Shown here one piece after another: positions 39,072 to 48,109 of a stretch of 64,000 bases of DNA. The notes under the pieces were generated by a model. It searched no databases. It saw only the letters and a list, made by a program, of their open reading frames with translations, and had not been told where the DNA came from. The position numbers and the translations under genes were made by a program. This stretch comes from Chryseobacterium indologenes (GTDB taxonomy: Bacteria; Bacteroidota; Bacteroidia; Flavobacteriales; Weeksellaceae), in NCBI GenBank assembly GCA_001013295.1, contig LAZY01000010.1, positions 1-64,000 of the forward strand, read 5' to 3'. Every line of letters begins with the position of its first letter. The first letter of the stretch is position 1.

Positions 39072-39078
39072 ACGCCTT
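39055..39078. terminator. Bidirectional terminator at the right end of the prophage
   Basis: AAGGCGTC (39055-39062), loop AGATTTTA, GACGCCTT (39071-39078). It lies between the last rightward gene and the leftward integrase. Confidence 0.65.
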
Positions 39079-39082
39079 AAAT

Positions 39083-40225
39083 TTAATATTCTTTAAGATT
39101 AATTTTTTTTGCTTCATCAAATCTAATATCGTTGATGAAGTTCGCGTAAATCTCTGTTATCTTTTCAGAAGAATGCCCAAATATTGAGCTTACAGCTTTT
39201 AAATCAAGACCTGCTTTCAACTTGTCACTTCCGCCTTTATGTTTTAAAGAGTATAATTTTTTATTCACTTTTAGATCCTTAATAACGATACGTCTCCATA
39301 AGTCAGTGGGATATTTTCTTTTTACCTGAAACGGATTTGGACAAAAGTAATTTTCAACTAGACCTGGAGTTCTACTAATGGTGTTAGCTCCAAATAAATA
39401 ATAATCTGGATTAGACAAGTCAAATGTTTTAATAAGTGTTTTAATGGTTCCAATGATAGGGACTACGCGAGTTTTATTATTTTTTGAATTTTTAGAACTA
39501 ACGACAATAACTTCTTTTTCTAATATTACGTCACTGCATTTTAGCTTTACCAATTCGCCTGGACGGATTCCCATATAATAAACAACAGAACAGAAAATAT
39601 AATAATTTAGATGCAGATCCTTCAAATATGAAAATACTTTCTTATGCTCACTATCAGTCATTAGATCATATTGGCCATTGTCAGACTCTTTAATTGCCCT
39701 AATATCTCTTACTGGAGACGAAGTGATTATTTCCCATTCAACAAGTTCTGCAAATATTGAGCTTAAATTTCTAAGTACTTTATTGTAATTTCGAGCAGAC
39801 CATTCTCTTTTATTTTTAGCAACATTTAAAAGAGTCTTTATATGAAATCGATCACAGTCATTTATATTTAATTTATCATACCCAAGCGTTGTGCAATACG
39901 GTTTCAAAAGACCAACAGTAAACGAATACTCTTTATAAGATCCTGAGCTTAAGGTTGATTTTTTCTTATCAAGCCCAAAGTCTAATGCTTCAGAAAGACT
40001 ATATCTAACGATATTTTTTTTTGCTTTTGGATTCCACCCTCCACTGATTTCTTTTTCGATAGTTGCTTTAAGAACTTCAGCTTTAAACATTCTTTCTTCA
40101 AATGTTTCACCCGAATTCAGTCCTTTATATATTTTTTTAATAATTTTGCCTTCGGTATACAAATATACATACCATTTTTCATTAAGGTTTAGAGAAGAGA
40201 AAATGCGCACTTCTATCTTTTTCAT
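39083..40225 (-). CDS. int: Tyrosine-family integrase
   Basis: A 380-residue site-specific recombinase. Residues ~75-180 are the core-binding domain; the catalytic domain has R221 in GIRPGELVKLK, a basic beta-hairpin region (SKNSKNNKTRVVPI), H351 in IFGHSS and the nucleophile Y360 in EIYANF. The usual HxxR box reads YSLK (Y325, K328), a substitution I have seen described for some Bacteroidota enzymes but which should be checked. It integrates and excises the prophage; placed at the right end reading inward. Confidence 0.9.
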   Translation of the reverse strand: MKKIEVRIFSSLNLNEKWYVYLYTEGKIIKKIYKGLNSGETFEERMFKAEVLKATIEKEISGGWNPKAKKNIVRYSLSEALDFGLDKKKSTLSSGSYKEYSFTVGLLKPYCTTLGYDKLNINDCDRFHIKTLLNVAKNKREWSARNYNKVLRNLSSIFAELVEWEIITSSPVRDIRAIKESDNGQYDLMTDSEHKKVFSYLKDLHLNYYIFCSVVYYMGIRPGELVKLKCSDVILEKEVIVVSSKNSKNNKTRVVPIIGTIKTLIKTFDLSNPDYYLFGANTISRTPGLVENYFCPNPFQVKRKYPTDLWRRIVIKDLKVNKKLYSLKHKGGSDKLKAGLDLKAVSSIFGHSSEKITEIYANFINDIRFDEAKKINLKEY

Positions 40226-40451
40226 GATTTAATATTAGGGTGTTAATTTACTATTTTTTACTATACAAAAAATAAATAGCCCATAAAATACTGATTATTA
40301 AATATATAAATTTAAAGGTAAAAAATAACTAAATTTGTGCGGTAAAAGGAAAAGTATTTTAGATATTGATTCATTGAAAAATTCAATAGATTAAAAGTTT
40401 ATACTGATAATCTCTTAATTTCTAAATCTTTAAATCTTTTAACTCAAAAAT
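40226..40451. other. Right prophage-host junction region
   Basis: This 226-base A/T-rich spacer between the integrase and the host rRNA methylase gene must hold the right attachment site, because integrase genes normally sit next to it. The left end is outside the window, so the core repeat cannot be named. TAAATTTG at 40330-40337 fits the flavobacterial -7 box and probably serves the host gene, so the junction is likely upstream of it. No tRNA gene is seen here. Confidence 0.45.
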
Positions 40452-41618
40452 ATGGACATAGAAAATCTACAGATACAGATCAAGACATTCTTCGGATTGG
40501 AACAGATCCTGGCGGAAGAAATCAAAAAATTAGGCGGAAGAAAGGTTGAAATTAAAAACAGAGCCGTAAACTGTGAAGGAGATCTTGGATTTCTTTACAA
40601 AATCAATTATTCGGCAAGAACGGCATTGAAGATTTTGGTGCCTATTCATCAGTTTAAAGCTTTTAACCAGCATCAGTTCTATGACAGGCTGTTCAAATTT
40701 GAATGGGACGAATTCATGGATGTAGATCAGTCTTTTTCTATTGATGCGACGGTAAACTCTGAAACATTCAAGCATTCTCAGTTTGTGACTTTAAAAATGA
40801 AGGATGCCATCGTTGATTATTTCCAGGAAAAATTCAAAAGACGTCCGAATGTTGAAACGAGAAATCCGGATATTAAATTCCATCTTCATATTGATAGGGA
40901 ACTGGTGATGATCTCTATGGATTCCTCAGGAGATCCTTTGTTCAAAAGAGGCTACAGAAGAGAGCAAGGCGAAGCACCTATCAATGAAGTGCTGGCAAGC
41001 GGAATGCTTCAGCTGGCAGGCTGGGACGGAAAAGGAAATTTTCTGGACCCAATGTGTGGTTCAGGGACTTTATTGATTGAAGCGGCTATGATCGCCATGG
41101 ATCTTCCGGCTCAGATCTTCAGAAAGAGATTCGGATTCCAGAACTGGAAAAACTATGATGCGGACCTGTTTTCGAAAATCAAAGAATTCAGAATCAACAG
41201 AGTACGACAGTTTGACGGAAAGATTGTAGGGTATGACATTGATGCAAGAATGCTGAATGCGGCAAGAATGAATGTAGAGGCTGCTGAAATGGAAGATGTG
41301 ATAGAAATCAAAAAACAGAATTTCTTTGACTCTAAAAAAGAACTTTTCCCATTATTAATGGTATTCAATCCGCCATATGATGAGAGAATTTCTATCAATG
41401 ACGATGATTTCTACAAGAAAATAGGAGATACCTTTAAAACAAGTTATCCGAATACATTGGCATGGCTGATCTCTTCTGATCTTGAAGCGGTGAAAAAGAT
41501 CGGATTACGTCCTTCAAGAAAAATCAAACTTTTCAATGGAAAACTGGAAACAAGATTCCTACAATACGAAATGTATGAAGGAACGAAGAAAATACATAAG
41601 ATAGAAGGTAATAAATAA
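40452..41618 (+). CDS. rlmL: THUMP-domain 23S rRNA guanine-N2 methyltransferase, RlmL-like
   Basis: A 388-residue RNA methylase. The N-terminal ~160 residues are a THUMP RNA-binding domain, followed by NEVLASGMLQLAGWDGKGNF and the SAM-binding LDPMCGSGTLLIEAA. The catalytic NPPYDERI near residue 310 is the N-P-P-Y type used for guanine N2 methylation. It corresponds to the RlmL half of RlmKL, which modifies G2445 of 23S rRNA, with no RlmK part. The leader ATTTTAACTCAAA-type motif just before the ATG is also found before some prophage genes. Confidence 0.85.
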   Translation: MDIENLQIQIKTFFGLEQILAEEIKKLGGRKVEIKNRAVNCEGDLGFLYKINYSARTALKILVPIHQFKAFNQHQFYDRLFKFEWDEFMDVDQSFSIDATVNSETFKHSQFVTLKMKDAIVDYFQEKFKRRPNVETRNPDIKFHLHIDRELVMISMDSSGDPLFKRGYRREQGEAPINEVLASGMLQLAGWDGKGNFLDPMCGSGTLLIEAAMIAMDLPAQIFRKRFGFQNWKNYDADLFSKIKEFRINRVRQFDGKIVGYDIDARMLNAARMNVEAAEMEDVIEIKKQNFFDSKKELFPLLMVFNPPYDERISINDDDFYKKIGDTFKTSYPNTLAWLISSDLEAVKKIGLRPSRKIKLFNGKLETRFLQYEMYEGTKKIHKIEGNK

Positions 41619-42070
41619 AAGCTATTATTGTTTAAAATAATAAAACTTATGGCCTGGAATCCTCTCGATATATTTGAATTTGTCTTTGATGCAATAGAAT
41701 TTTTTACAACTAATTCATGGTCTGGTTCTCGATCAGATTCGGATAAAAAAAATCCGGGTATGGTTAATAAATCTCAAAAACAAGTGTCAGAAGAATCCGG
41801 ATTACAGATAAGTGGGATAGATGAAGGAACGAAGAAAGCTGATAAGGCCGAAGGAAATAAATCATAGCGATCATCATTTAAAATAATCAAATGTATGTTT
41901 TGGAAACTTTTTGATGTATTAGGTTTTATTTTCGATGTAATGGATGTTTTTAGTTCTGATTTTGGCTTGGGTTCCCGTTTGAGCTCAGACAGGAAAAGTC
42001 TGAATTATGATGAAAAGCCACAAAAAAAGGAGTCGGGGAGATCAAAATATTTTACAGAGAAAATAAGTGC
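41577..42070 (+). repeat. Diverged tandem duplication of the rlmL 3' end, spacer and next gene start
   Basis: GAAGGAACGAAGAAA occurs at 41577 (end of rlmL) and again at 41823, 246 bases later. Similarity continues through the following A/T-rich spacer (TTTAAAATAAT in both) and into the start of the next gene. So a unit of about 246 bases was duplicated and has since diverged. Confidence 0.7.
41649..41867 (+). CDS. Chimeric small protein from duplication (72 aa)
   Basis: A 72-residue protein whose N-terminus (WNPLDIFEFVFDAIEFFTTN) parallels that of the next gene (WKLFDVLGFIFDVMDVFSSD), while its C-terminus (DEGTKKADKAEGNKS) parallels the rlmL C-terminus (YEGTKKIHKIEGNK). It is therefore likely a fusion formed by the tandem duplication. 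ATG 41649 is preferred over a TTG at 41628. May or may not be functional. Confidence 0.5.
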   Translation: MAWNPLDIFEFVFDAIEFFTTNSWSGSRSDSDKKNPGMVNKSQKQVSEESGLQISGIDEGTKKADKAEGNKS

Positions 42071-42329
42071 CGCATTGATTGCAGTGTCAGCATTCTTTTT
42101 TCTGATGGTTTTTAAAGACCCACTGCCAGTAGAAAATGATACACAGACTTTGGTTGTAGCCTCTTTAATAGGAGTCGGGATTTCGTTTTTGATATTTTTT
42201 GTGCTGTATGTAATGGAGCTTTATTATTTTAAAAATATTTTTAAACTGCTTCTGTTTAGCAGCTCAGTAATTGCTTTTTTTATTTCTGTGGTCCTGTATA
42301 TTTATTTTAAATCAGGTTGGTTTGTATAA
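41895..42329 (+). CDS. Small membrane protein (144 aa)
   Basis: A 144-residue membrane protein: an amphipathic N-terminal helix, a charged region (about 30-55), then three spans (AALIAVSAFFFLMVF, VASLIGVGISFLIFFVLYVM, LLLFSSSVIAFFISVVLYIY). No family recognised. Likely the intact ancestor of the duplicated N-terminus upstream. Confidence 0.6.
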   Translation: MFWKLFDVLGFIFDVMDVFSSDFGLGSRLSSDRKSLNYDEKPQKKESGRSKYFTEKISAALIAVSAFFFLMVFKDPLPVENDTQTLVVASLIGVGISFLIFFVLYVMELYYFKNIFKLLLFSSSVIAFFISVVLYIYFKSGWFV

Positions 42330-42351
42330 CTTCGTTTTACATTAAAAATAA

Positions 42352-42388
42352 AAAACAGACTGTATTCACAAAGAGTACAGTCTGTTTT
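42352..42388. terminator. Bidirectional terminator
   Basis: A 13-base perfect stem (42352-42364 with 42376-42388, core ACAGACTGTA) with an 11-base loop and A/T tails on both sides. It serves the rightward membrane gene and the leftward AraC gene. Confidence 0.85.
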
Positions 42389-42391
42389 GTT

Positions 42392-43198
42392 TTATCGTGC
42401 CAGTGAAGGAGCAAATCCATACTGTTTTTTGAAAGCATGAGAGAAATGCGACAGGTCTTCAAAGCCAACCTCAAGGAAAACATCAGAGGGCTTTTTATTC
42501 TTTTCGGATAAATGATAATAGGCCAGCTCAAGTCGCTTTTGAGTGAGCCAACGCTGTGGCGTGGTATGAAAAAGCTTTCTGAAATCCCGGTTGAAGGTAG
42601 ATAAACTTCGGCCTGTAAGATAACCGAATCGTTCCAAAGGCATATTGAACATATAATTCTTTTCCATAAAAGTGATCAGATCAATCTTTCCCGGTTCGTC
42701 AAAATCGGCCAGGACAGTATCAATATACGGATCAATTTCCCTCAATATACTGATCGCTTCAGTAATCTTCAGATGAGCAATATTTTCAGGAAGCGGACCT
42801 TCTATTTCAAAATACGGCATAAGAGAGGCCAGACAACTTTTCAGTAATGGATGGCTGCTGAAGCTATAGATGCTGGAATCCCGGATTATTGTTTTGTGCT
42901 GATACTCAACAGAAGTATAAAACTGTTTCAGACGTTCCGTAGTAAGGTGCATGACAACAGCTTTATGGGGAAGTCCGTCCTTAGGATAATTGATGATCGT
43001 TGCAAGATGATTTCTCGGAATCAGGAAAATATCTCCGGCTCTGAACAAGTAGCTCCTGTCCGCCTGAATAATCCTGGTTTCTCCTGATATGAACCAGACC
43101 AGCATATGATATTCAAATACGGTTTCGGTTTTGAAAAGCTTATCGTCGTAGCTGGAAATTTTAATATCCGGCGTAAGGTATTGAATCTGAAAATCCAT
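42392..43198 (-). CDS. AraC family transcriptional regulator
   Basis: A 268-residue regulator. The N-terminal cupin-like part carries LFRAGDIFLIPRNHLATI. The C-terminal ~90 residues hold the two AraC helix-turn-helices (FGYLTGRSLSTFNRDFRKLF, then PSDVFLEVGFEDLSHFSHAF) and the closing FKKQYGFAPS. It starts upstream of, and reads away from the end of, a short-chain dehydrogenase gene on the same strand, which it may control. Confidence 0.9.
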   Translation of the reverse strand: MDFQIQYLTPDIKISSYDDKLFKTETVFEYHMLVWFISGETRIIQADRSYLFRAGDIFLIPRNHLATIINYPKDGLPHKAVVMHLTTERLKQFYTSVEYQHKTIIRDSSIYSFSSHPLLKSCLASLMPYFEIEGPLPENIAHLKITEAISILREIDPYIDTVLADFDEPGKIDLITFMEKNYMFNMPLERFGYLTGRSLSTFNRDFRKLFHTTPQRWLTQKRLELAYYHLSEKNKKPSDVFLEVGFEDLSHFSHAFKKQYGFAPSLAR

Positions 43199-43237
43199 TG
43201 TCAGCAGTTTGAATTACAAATGTATTTAAAAAAGAAA

Positions 43238-44251
43238 TCATTTCGTATCGAAACGGAAGCCCAGCATTTTCTCACTTAATGCCCATAGTTTTTCTGCATT
43301 TTTCTGATCTACAGAATATGGTTGTACCCCTCTGATCGTTGCTGGTTCATCAAATCGGTGATCAATCTGTCCATGATCAATTTCAGCAATATCACAGTTT
43401 TCACAGTACACTCCTCCGATTTCGTCAAGTTGTGGGCTTACTGCACACCAAACCGTAGTAGCAGCTCCTTGTGAAAGATTTTTTAACTTTGCCTGAACCT
43501 CAGGTTTTATGTTTCCGTTTTCATCATGAGTTCCAATCTGTTTAAAGAGCTCTACAGGTTCTTCTCTGCCCAGATCAGTTCCATACACAGAACCCGGATG
43601 AAGAGAGTAGGCTCTGATATTAAATTCTTTTCCTCTTTCATCAAGGGCTACGGAAAATAAATTACAGGCAGTTTTAGATTGTCCATATCCTGAAAGGGTT
43701 TCATAGTCTCTTTTTTCAAAATTAGGGTCCTCAAAATCAAAAGGAGACATTTGATGTCCATAAGATGAAACACTGATGACCCTTGCACCGTTTGCTTTCT
43801 TGAGTGCCGGCCACAGTTTTGCGGTCAGATGAAACTGTCCGAGGTAATTGGTCGCCAGCTGAGATTCGAAACCTCTGCTGTCTCTGCGAAGGGGAACCCA
43901 CATGATTCCTGCATTGTTGATAAGGAGATCAAGCTTCCTGCCTGAAGAAATGAATCGTTCTATAAAAGCATCAATAGATTCGGGGTCCATAAGGTCCATT
44001 CTTTCAGGTTCAAAATCTTCAACTCCTGAAAGGTTTTTCATAGCCTTTTCAATATCTCTGGCAGGGGCGATCACATGGGCTCCTGCTGAGGCAAGCACTT
44101 TGGTCGTTTCAAGGCCTATACCTGCATAGCCGCCGGTGATAATGACCGTTTTTCCGGTAAGATCAATTCCACTGATGATTTCCTGAGCCGTTGAATGGGC
44201 ATTAAAACCTGAATGTAAAGGCTGTTGCATTGGATTGATAATAGATTCCAT
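43238..44251 (-). CDS. Short-chain dehydrogenase/reductase
   Basis: A 337-residue NAD(P)-dependent oxidoreductase. The cofactor motif TGGYAGIG is near residues 38-45, NNAGIMWVP (near 111) is the next family motif, and the catalytic YGQSK gives the Tyr-xxx-Lys pair near residues 187-191, with the active-site serine in VISVSSYG. Similar to bacterial retinol dehydrogenase/WWOX-like SDRs; substrate unknown. A 40-base gap to the AraC gene suggests a shared locus. Confidence 0.85.
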   Translation of the reverse strand: MESIINPMQQPLHSGFNAHSTAQEIISGIDLTGKTVIITGGYAGIGLETTKVLASAGAHVIAPARDIEKAMKNLSGVEDFEPERMDLMDPESIDAFIERFISSGRKLDLLINNAGIMWVPLRRDSRGFESQLATNYLGQFHLTAKLWPALKKANGARVISVSSYGHQMSPFDFEDPNFEKRDYETLSGYGQSKTACNLFSVALDERGKEFNIRAYSLHPGSVYGTDLGREEPVELFKQIGTHDENGNIKPEVQAKLKNLSQGAATTVWCAVSPQLDEIGGVYCENCDIAEIDHGQIDHRFDEPATIRGVQPYSVDQKNAEKLWALSEKMLGFRFDTK

Positions 44252-44426
44252 TTTTTTGTTGTTTTAAATTTCTATAGCAAAATTAGGAGGTAGCCGGGAG
44301 AAAGATTTTGTTTAAAATGTCAAATAATTTGGCTCAGAATTTCATTTAAGAGAAAGGTCAAGGAAATTCATACAGATAAAATAGGAAGAAATGAGCCTCA
44401 CTCGGGCTTAGGTTAATTGTATAAAT

Positions 44427-44451
44427 AAAAAGCCCCTTAAAAAAGGAGCTT
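44427..44451 (-). terminator. Terminator of the secreted-protein gene
   Basis: On the minus strand AAGCTCC (44451-44445) pairs with GGGGCTT (44436-44430) and is followed by a T-run. It lies 33 bases after the stop of the gene at 44484-45416. Confidence 0.7.
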
Positions 44452-44483
44452 GAATTTGTATGTTTTTTTTGCTAAACAGAAGT

Positions 44484-45416
44484 TTATAATGTGGTTTTTG
44501 TATACATCTGTAAAGACATATAGCCTCTTCCCCAGTTGTAGTTAGGATCGGTAGTAGACCACATATTGAATCGGATCGTATCTGTTCCGACCGTAGGTTC
44601 CAGATAGCCATTTAAAGTGTAAGTAACGCTAACGGGAGTCGCAGTGTTATTGATAACTGTATCACCTACCGTGGCACTTATAGAAATCATCCTTGAAGAA
44701 GGGCTCGCATTAGAAGGGCTACTGAATAAAGTTGATTTTCTTGATCCTGTAGGAAGTTCTGTTCCGTTTTTAAGAAATCTGATTCCATAATATCCGCTAA
44801 GGTTATTATTTGAAGAAGTTGTTCCAAGAGGAACGCTGTAGGTGGTTACTAGTTTTGCCTCACTAAAAGCAGGGATCGTTACGGTTATACTTAAGCCCAG
44901 GCCCAGGTTGTTGATGGTGGTTCCGGCTGTTACTGCCTGATCTACAGGCGCAGATGCCACACTGTCATAAAAGTTTTCGAACTTCCAGGCTGTTTTATCA
45001 TACTGCTGATAAGTGACCCATAAAGGAGCAGCAGCTGTACCTAGATTGGTATAAAAACCTTCGCCCATGTTGGGGGTAATATTGGTATTGTAAACAATAA
45101 GTCCTTTTGCCGGAGTAGCAATGGTTGTTCCGTCATTAGGGGAAGTAAGATTAACTCTGGGAATTAATAATCCTTTGTTTGTGGTATTGATTTGCAGTTT
45201 TGCCGAAGCATCTACTGTGGTTGTTCCTATCCCGACATCTCCGGCAGTGGTTACCACCATATCATTGGCTTGCTGGGCGGGGGTAGGGGATGCGGAATTG
45301 TCTTTGGCTCCATCAATATGGAAGCTTCCTAAAGGAGTATTGGTGTTAATACCAACTTGAGCATTTGCGGAACAAAAAATACCTAAAAGGAGTACTGGTA
45401 ATAGTTTAATTTTCAT
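44484..45416 (-). CDS. Secreted flavobacterial surface protein (310 aa)
   Basis: A 310-residue exported protein. Signal peptide MKIKLLPVLLLGIFCSANAQ with cleavage after NAQ, then VGINTNTPLGSFHIDG, GDVGIGTTTVDASAKLQINT and KGLLIPRVNLT, a set of short repeats common in Chryseobacterium secreted proteins and resembling fibre-shaft sequences. The C-terminal 150 residues form a beta-sandwich-like domain. No sorting tail is seen. Function unknown, probably at the cell surface. Confidence 0.75.
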   Translation of the reverse strand: MKIKLLPVLLLGIFCSANAQVGINTNTPLGSFHIDGAKDNSASPTPAQQANDMVVTTAGDVGIGTTTVDASAKLQINTTNKGLLIPRVNLTSPNDGTTIATPAKGLIVYNTNITPNMGEGFYTNLGTAAAPLWVTYQQYDKTAWKFENFYDSVASAPVDQAVTAGTTINNLGLGLSITVTIPAFSEAKLVTTYSVPLGTTSSNNNLSGYYGIRFLKNGTELPTGSRKSTLFSSPSNASPSSRMISISATVGDTVINNTATPVSVTYTLNGYLEPTVGTDTIRFNMWSTTDPNYNWGRGYMSLQMYTKTTL

Positions 45417-45553
45417 GATTTTGGGTGTTGTATTTTACATAATACAAATATATTATTTTTTTGAAGAATATCTACCGGATATTTTTTTTATAAATAACAA
45501 GATAAACTTTTGTGAATTATTTTATGAATAAGTAATTTTGAAAAATTTTCAAT

Positions 45554-46558
45554 TTGAAGCCTAGTATTTCCATCGTTGTTGCCATTTACAATCGAAAAGA
45601 TGAACTTTTCGAGTTGCTGACCTCTTTAACCCAGCAGACAGACACAGAATTTGAAATCATTATCGTAGACGATGGATCATCAATAGACCTGAAACATACT
45701 ATATCTAATTTTGAAGAAAGTCTGGACATTAAATATTTCAAAAAAGATAATTCCGGGCCAGGGCTTACAAGAAATTATGGAGCAGCAAGAGCGGCAAACG
45801 AATGGCTGGTTTTTGTAGACAGCGATGTGATCGTAGAAAAAGATTATATCGAGCACATTAAAAATGATATTCTTACCATTCCTTGTGATGCCTTCGGAGG
45901 GGCTGATAAGGCTCATAAGGGGTTTAACCTGATGCAGAAAGCGATTTCTTATTCTATGACCTCTGTTTTTACTACAGGAGGAATCAGAGGAAGTAAGAAA
46001 GCTGTTTCAAAGTTTCAGCCGAGAAGCTTCAACATGGGAGTGAAAAAAGCGGTCTTTGAAAAAGTAGGCGGATTTTCAGAAATGAGAATAGGTGAGGACC
46101 CGGATCTGTCGATGACCCTTTGGGAAAACGGATTTACAACTGCTTTTTTTGATGATATTGCAGTATATCATAAACGTAGGGTAGACTTCGGGAAATTCTC
46201 CAAACAGGTTTATCAGTTTGGTTGTGCAAGGCCTATTCTTAATCAGAGGCATCCTAATTATGTGAAAATTTCCTTTGCATTTCCTACCTTATTTATGCTA
46301 GGGTATGTGATGGGCTTTCTGGAGTATTTTATTTTAGACAGAGGAATTATCCTAAGTTTTTATGGGTTGTATACATTTCTGGTACTGTTCCATGCTTTAT
46401 TGCTGACTAAAAATATAAGTATTGCGGGAATGGCCGTTATTTCAACCTATATTCAAATGTTTTCCTATGGGTATGGTTTTCTGAAATCATGGATTTTGCT
46501 GAATGTGCTTAGAATGAAACCTGAAGATGCTTTTCCGCATCATTATTATAAAAAATAA
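45554..46558 (+). CDS. Family 2 glycosyltransferase, TTG start
   Basis: A 334-residue inverting glycosyltransferase with a GT-A domain: ISIVVAIYNRKDELFELLTS at the N-terminus, VDDGSS (near 40), the metal-binding FVDSDV (near 90) and EDPDLSMTLWENG (near 182). The last ~100 residues have about three membrane spans. The frame begins at TTG (45554), and KPSISIVVAIYNR is the family's normal start with no in-frame ATG upstream, so TTG is the likely start codon. It probably adds a sugar in surface polysaccharide or glycolipid synthesis. Confidence 0.85.
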   Translation: MKPSISIVVAIYNRKDELFELLTSLTQQTDTEFEIIIVDDGSSIDLKHTISNFEESLDIKYFKKDNSGPGLTRNYGAARAANEWLVFVDSDVIVEKDYIEHIKNDILTIPCDAFGGADKAHKGFNLMQKAISYSMTSVFTTGGIRGSKKAVSKFQPRSFNMGVKKAVFEKVGGFSEMRIGEDPDLSMTLWENGFTTAFFDDIAVYHKRRVDFGKFSKQVYQFGCARPILNQRHPNYVKISFAFPTLFMLGYVMGFLEYFILDRGIILSFYGLYTFLVLFHALLLTKNISIAGMAVISTYIQMFSYGYGFLKSWILLNVLRMKPEDAFPHHYYKK

Positions 46559-46608
46559 AATTGGAGTAGGTTTTGACTAAAGCTGATTGAATTTGACCTT
46601 ATTGATTA

Positions 46609-46624
46609 ACGGGCTAAAGCCCGT
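46609..46624. repeat. Palindromic hairpin, possibly a dispersed element
   Basis: ACGGGCT-AA-AGCCCGT is a seven-base perfect stem with a two-base loop, followed by TT. It may terminate the glycosyltransferase transcript; short GGGCTAAAGCCC palindromes of this type may recur across flavobacterial genomes, which cannot be checked here. Confidence 0.5.
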
Positions 46625-46677
46625 TTCTATTGAATTACTCTTTTCATTTTATCTGTCTCAATAGAATAATAAAAAAC

Positions 46678-46711
46678 AAAGAGGGCTGTTTCATTTGAAA
46701 CAGCCCTCTTT
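46678..46711. terminator. Strong bidirectional terminator
   Basis: A 15-base perfect stem (46678-46692 with 46697-46711, core GAGGGCTGTTTC) with a four-base loop and A/T tails, 11 bases from the stop of the leftward PLP enzyme. Confidence 0.9.
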
Positions 46712-46722
46712 TTCAATAAAAT

Positions 46723-47952
46723 TTAGGATATATGAATGTTTTCATGGTGGTTAAGAACACCTACTTTCAGCATACACTCTTTCATTTTTTGGTAAGTTCT
46801 TTTAATGTCGTGGTCCAGGCCTATGGAGAATCTGATCAGTCCGTCAGAAATACCAATAGAAGCACGTTCTTCTTCCGGAATTTCTGAGGAGGTTGATTTT
46901 CCTGAGCAGGAGAATAAGGTTTTATAAAATCCTAAGCTTACTGCAAGGTAGCCCAGATTTTCTTTCTGCATCATTTCCATCAGTTCATTTGCTTTTTCCG
47001 TAGTTCCGGCATCCAGAGTCAATAGCCCTCCGAATCCGTATTCTTCGTCGATCATGCTTTTCATCAATTCATGATTCTTATGAGATGGCAGTCCCGGGTA
47101 GGATACTTTTAAGCCGTCTTTTTCAAATTTTTCAGCCAGATACAGGGCATTGTGGCTGTGTTGTTTGATTCTGATATGAAGAGTTCTCAGATTTTTGAGA
47201 ATACTGGATGCTCTTAAGCTGTCCATAGTAGGGCCGAGCAGCATACATGCTCCGGAATTTACATTTTTGGTATCGTCAATGAATGACTGTGATGCACAAT
47301 ATACACCTCCTACCGTATCACTGCTTCCGTTGATGAATTTCGTTAAACTGTGAATAACGACATCTGCTCCAAATAGTTGTGGACTGATAGAAAGTGGTGA
47401 AAAAGTATTGTCAACGATAAGTTTCAAATTATGCTTTTTACAGATCTCCGAAAGCTTTCTAAGGTCTGCTACCTCAAGAAGTGGATTGCTCACACTTTCA
47501 CAATAGATCACTTTTGTACTTGACGTAATGACATTTTCTATGGATTCAAAATTGTTGATGTCCACAAATGTAGTGGCTACATTGAATTGTGGAAGAAAAT
47601 TTTTCAGAAAAGCATAAGTTCCGCCATAGATCGTTCTGCTTGAAATGATATGGTCTCCGCTTTTGCACGCCTGCATCAGAACTGAGGTAATCGCTCCCAT
47701 CCCGGATGCCGTAACATTGGCTGATTCTGTGTTTTCCATTTTGGCAAGAGCCTGTGCCAGATAAAGATTCATTGGGGATGAATGTCTGGAATACAGATAG
47801 CATCCCTCTGCATTTCCTTCGAAAGTATCAAACATGGTCTTTGCAGAAAGAAAAGTATAGGTAGAGCTGTCAGAAATAGAAGGGTTTACTCCTCCAAATT
47901 CGCCGAAGTACTGAAGATCCTGGATCTCGTTGGCTGCGTTAAAGTTTTCCAT
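46723..47952 (-). CDS. Cys/Met-metabolism PLP enzyme, probable methionine gamma-lyase
   Basis: A ~409-residue PLP-dependent enzyme. The cofactor lysine is in SLTKFINGSSDTVGG (K205 counting from ATG 47952), preceded by IVDNTFSPLS. Residue Y in YLYSRHSSPM and the SASGMGAI-like TASGMGAITSVLM hold the phosphate. Family members include methionine gamma-lyase and cystathionine beta/gamma enzymes; the divergent Lrp regulator and the sequence around the active site favour methionine gamma-lyase, giving methanethiol, 2-oxobutyrate and ammonia. Another ATG lies six bases upstream. Confidence 0.75.
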   Translation of the reverse strand: MENFNAANEIQDLQYFGEFGGVNPSISDSSTYTFLSAKTMFDTFEGNAEGCYLYSRHSSPMNLYLAQALAKMENTESANVTASGMGAITSVLMQACKSGDHIISSRTIYGGTYAFLKNFLPQFNVATTFVDINNFESIENVITSSTKVIYCESVSNPLLEVADLRKLSEICKKHNLKLIVDNTFSPLSISPQLFGADVVIHSLTKFINGSSDTVGGVYCASQSFIDDTKNVNSGACMLLGPTMDSLRASSILKNLRTLHIRIKQHSHNALYLAEKFEKDGLKVSYPGLPSHKNHELMKSMIDEEYGFGGLLTLDAGTTEKANELMEMMQKENLGYLAVSLGFYKTLFSCSGKSTSSEIPEEERASIGISDGLIRFSIGLDHDIKRTYQKMKECMLKVGVLNHHENIHIS

Positions 47953-48045
47953 AAGCATTGTTTTTATTTTATCGGTCCAATTTGCGTTATTTTCTTAATT
48001 AATACAATATAAATTTGAATTTGTAGAATATAAAACTGTAAAATA

Positions 48046-48078
48046 TTGTTTATTTAGAAAAAATAATTGTTATCTTCG
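48046..48078 (+). promoter_or_regulatory. Candidate promoter of the Lrp gene
   Basis: TTG (48046-48048) and TATCTTCG (48071-48078) with a 22-base spacer approximate the flavobacterial promoter. An alternative perfect -7 box, TAAATTTG, lies at 48010-48017. Confidence 0.35.
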
Positions 48079-48109
48079 GAAATATTAAATTTCCACCAAA
48101 AAATTATCT

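Noticed and set aside
40226..40451. tRNA gene as integration target
   Set aside because: No cloverleaf or T-arm sequence in this spacer; the target is probably intergenic.
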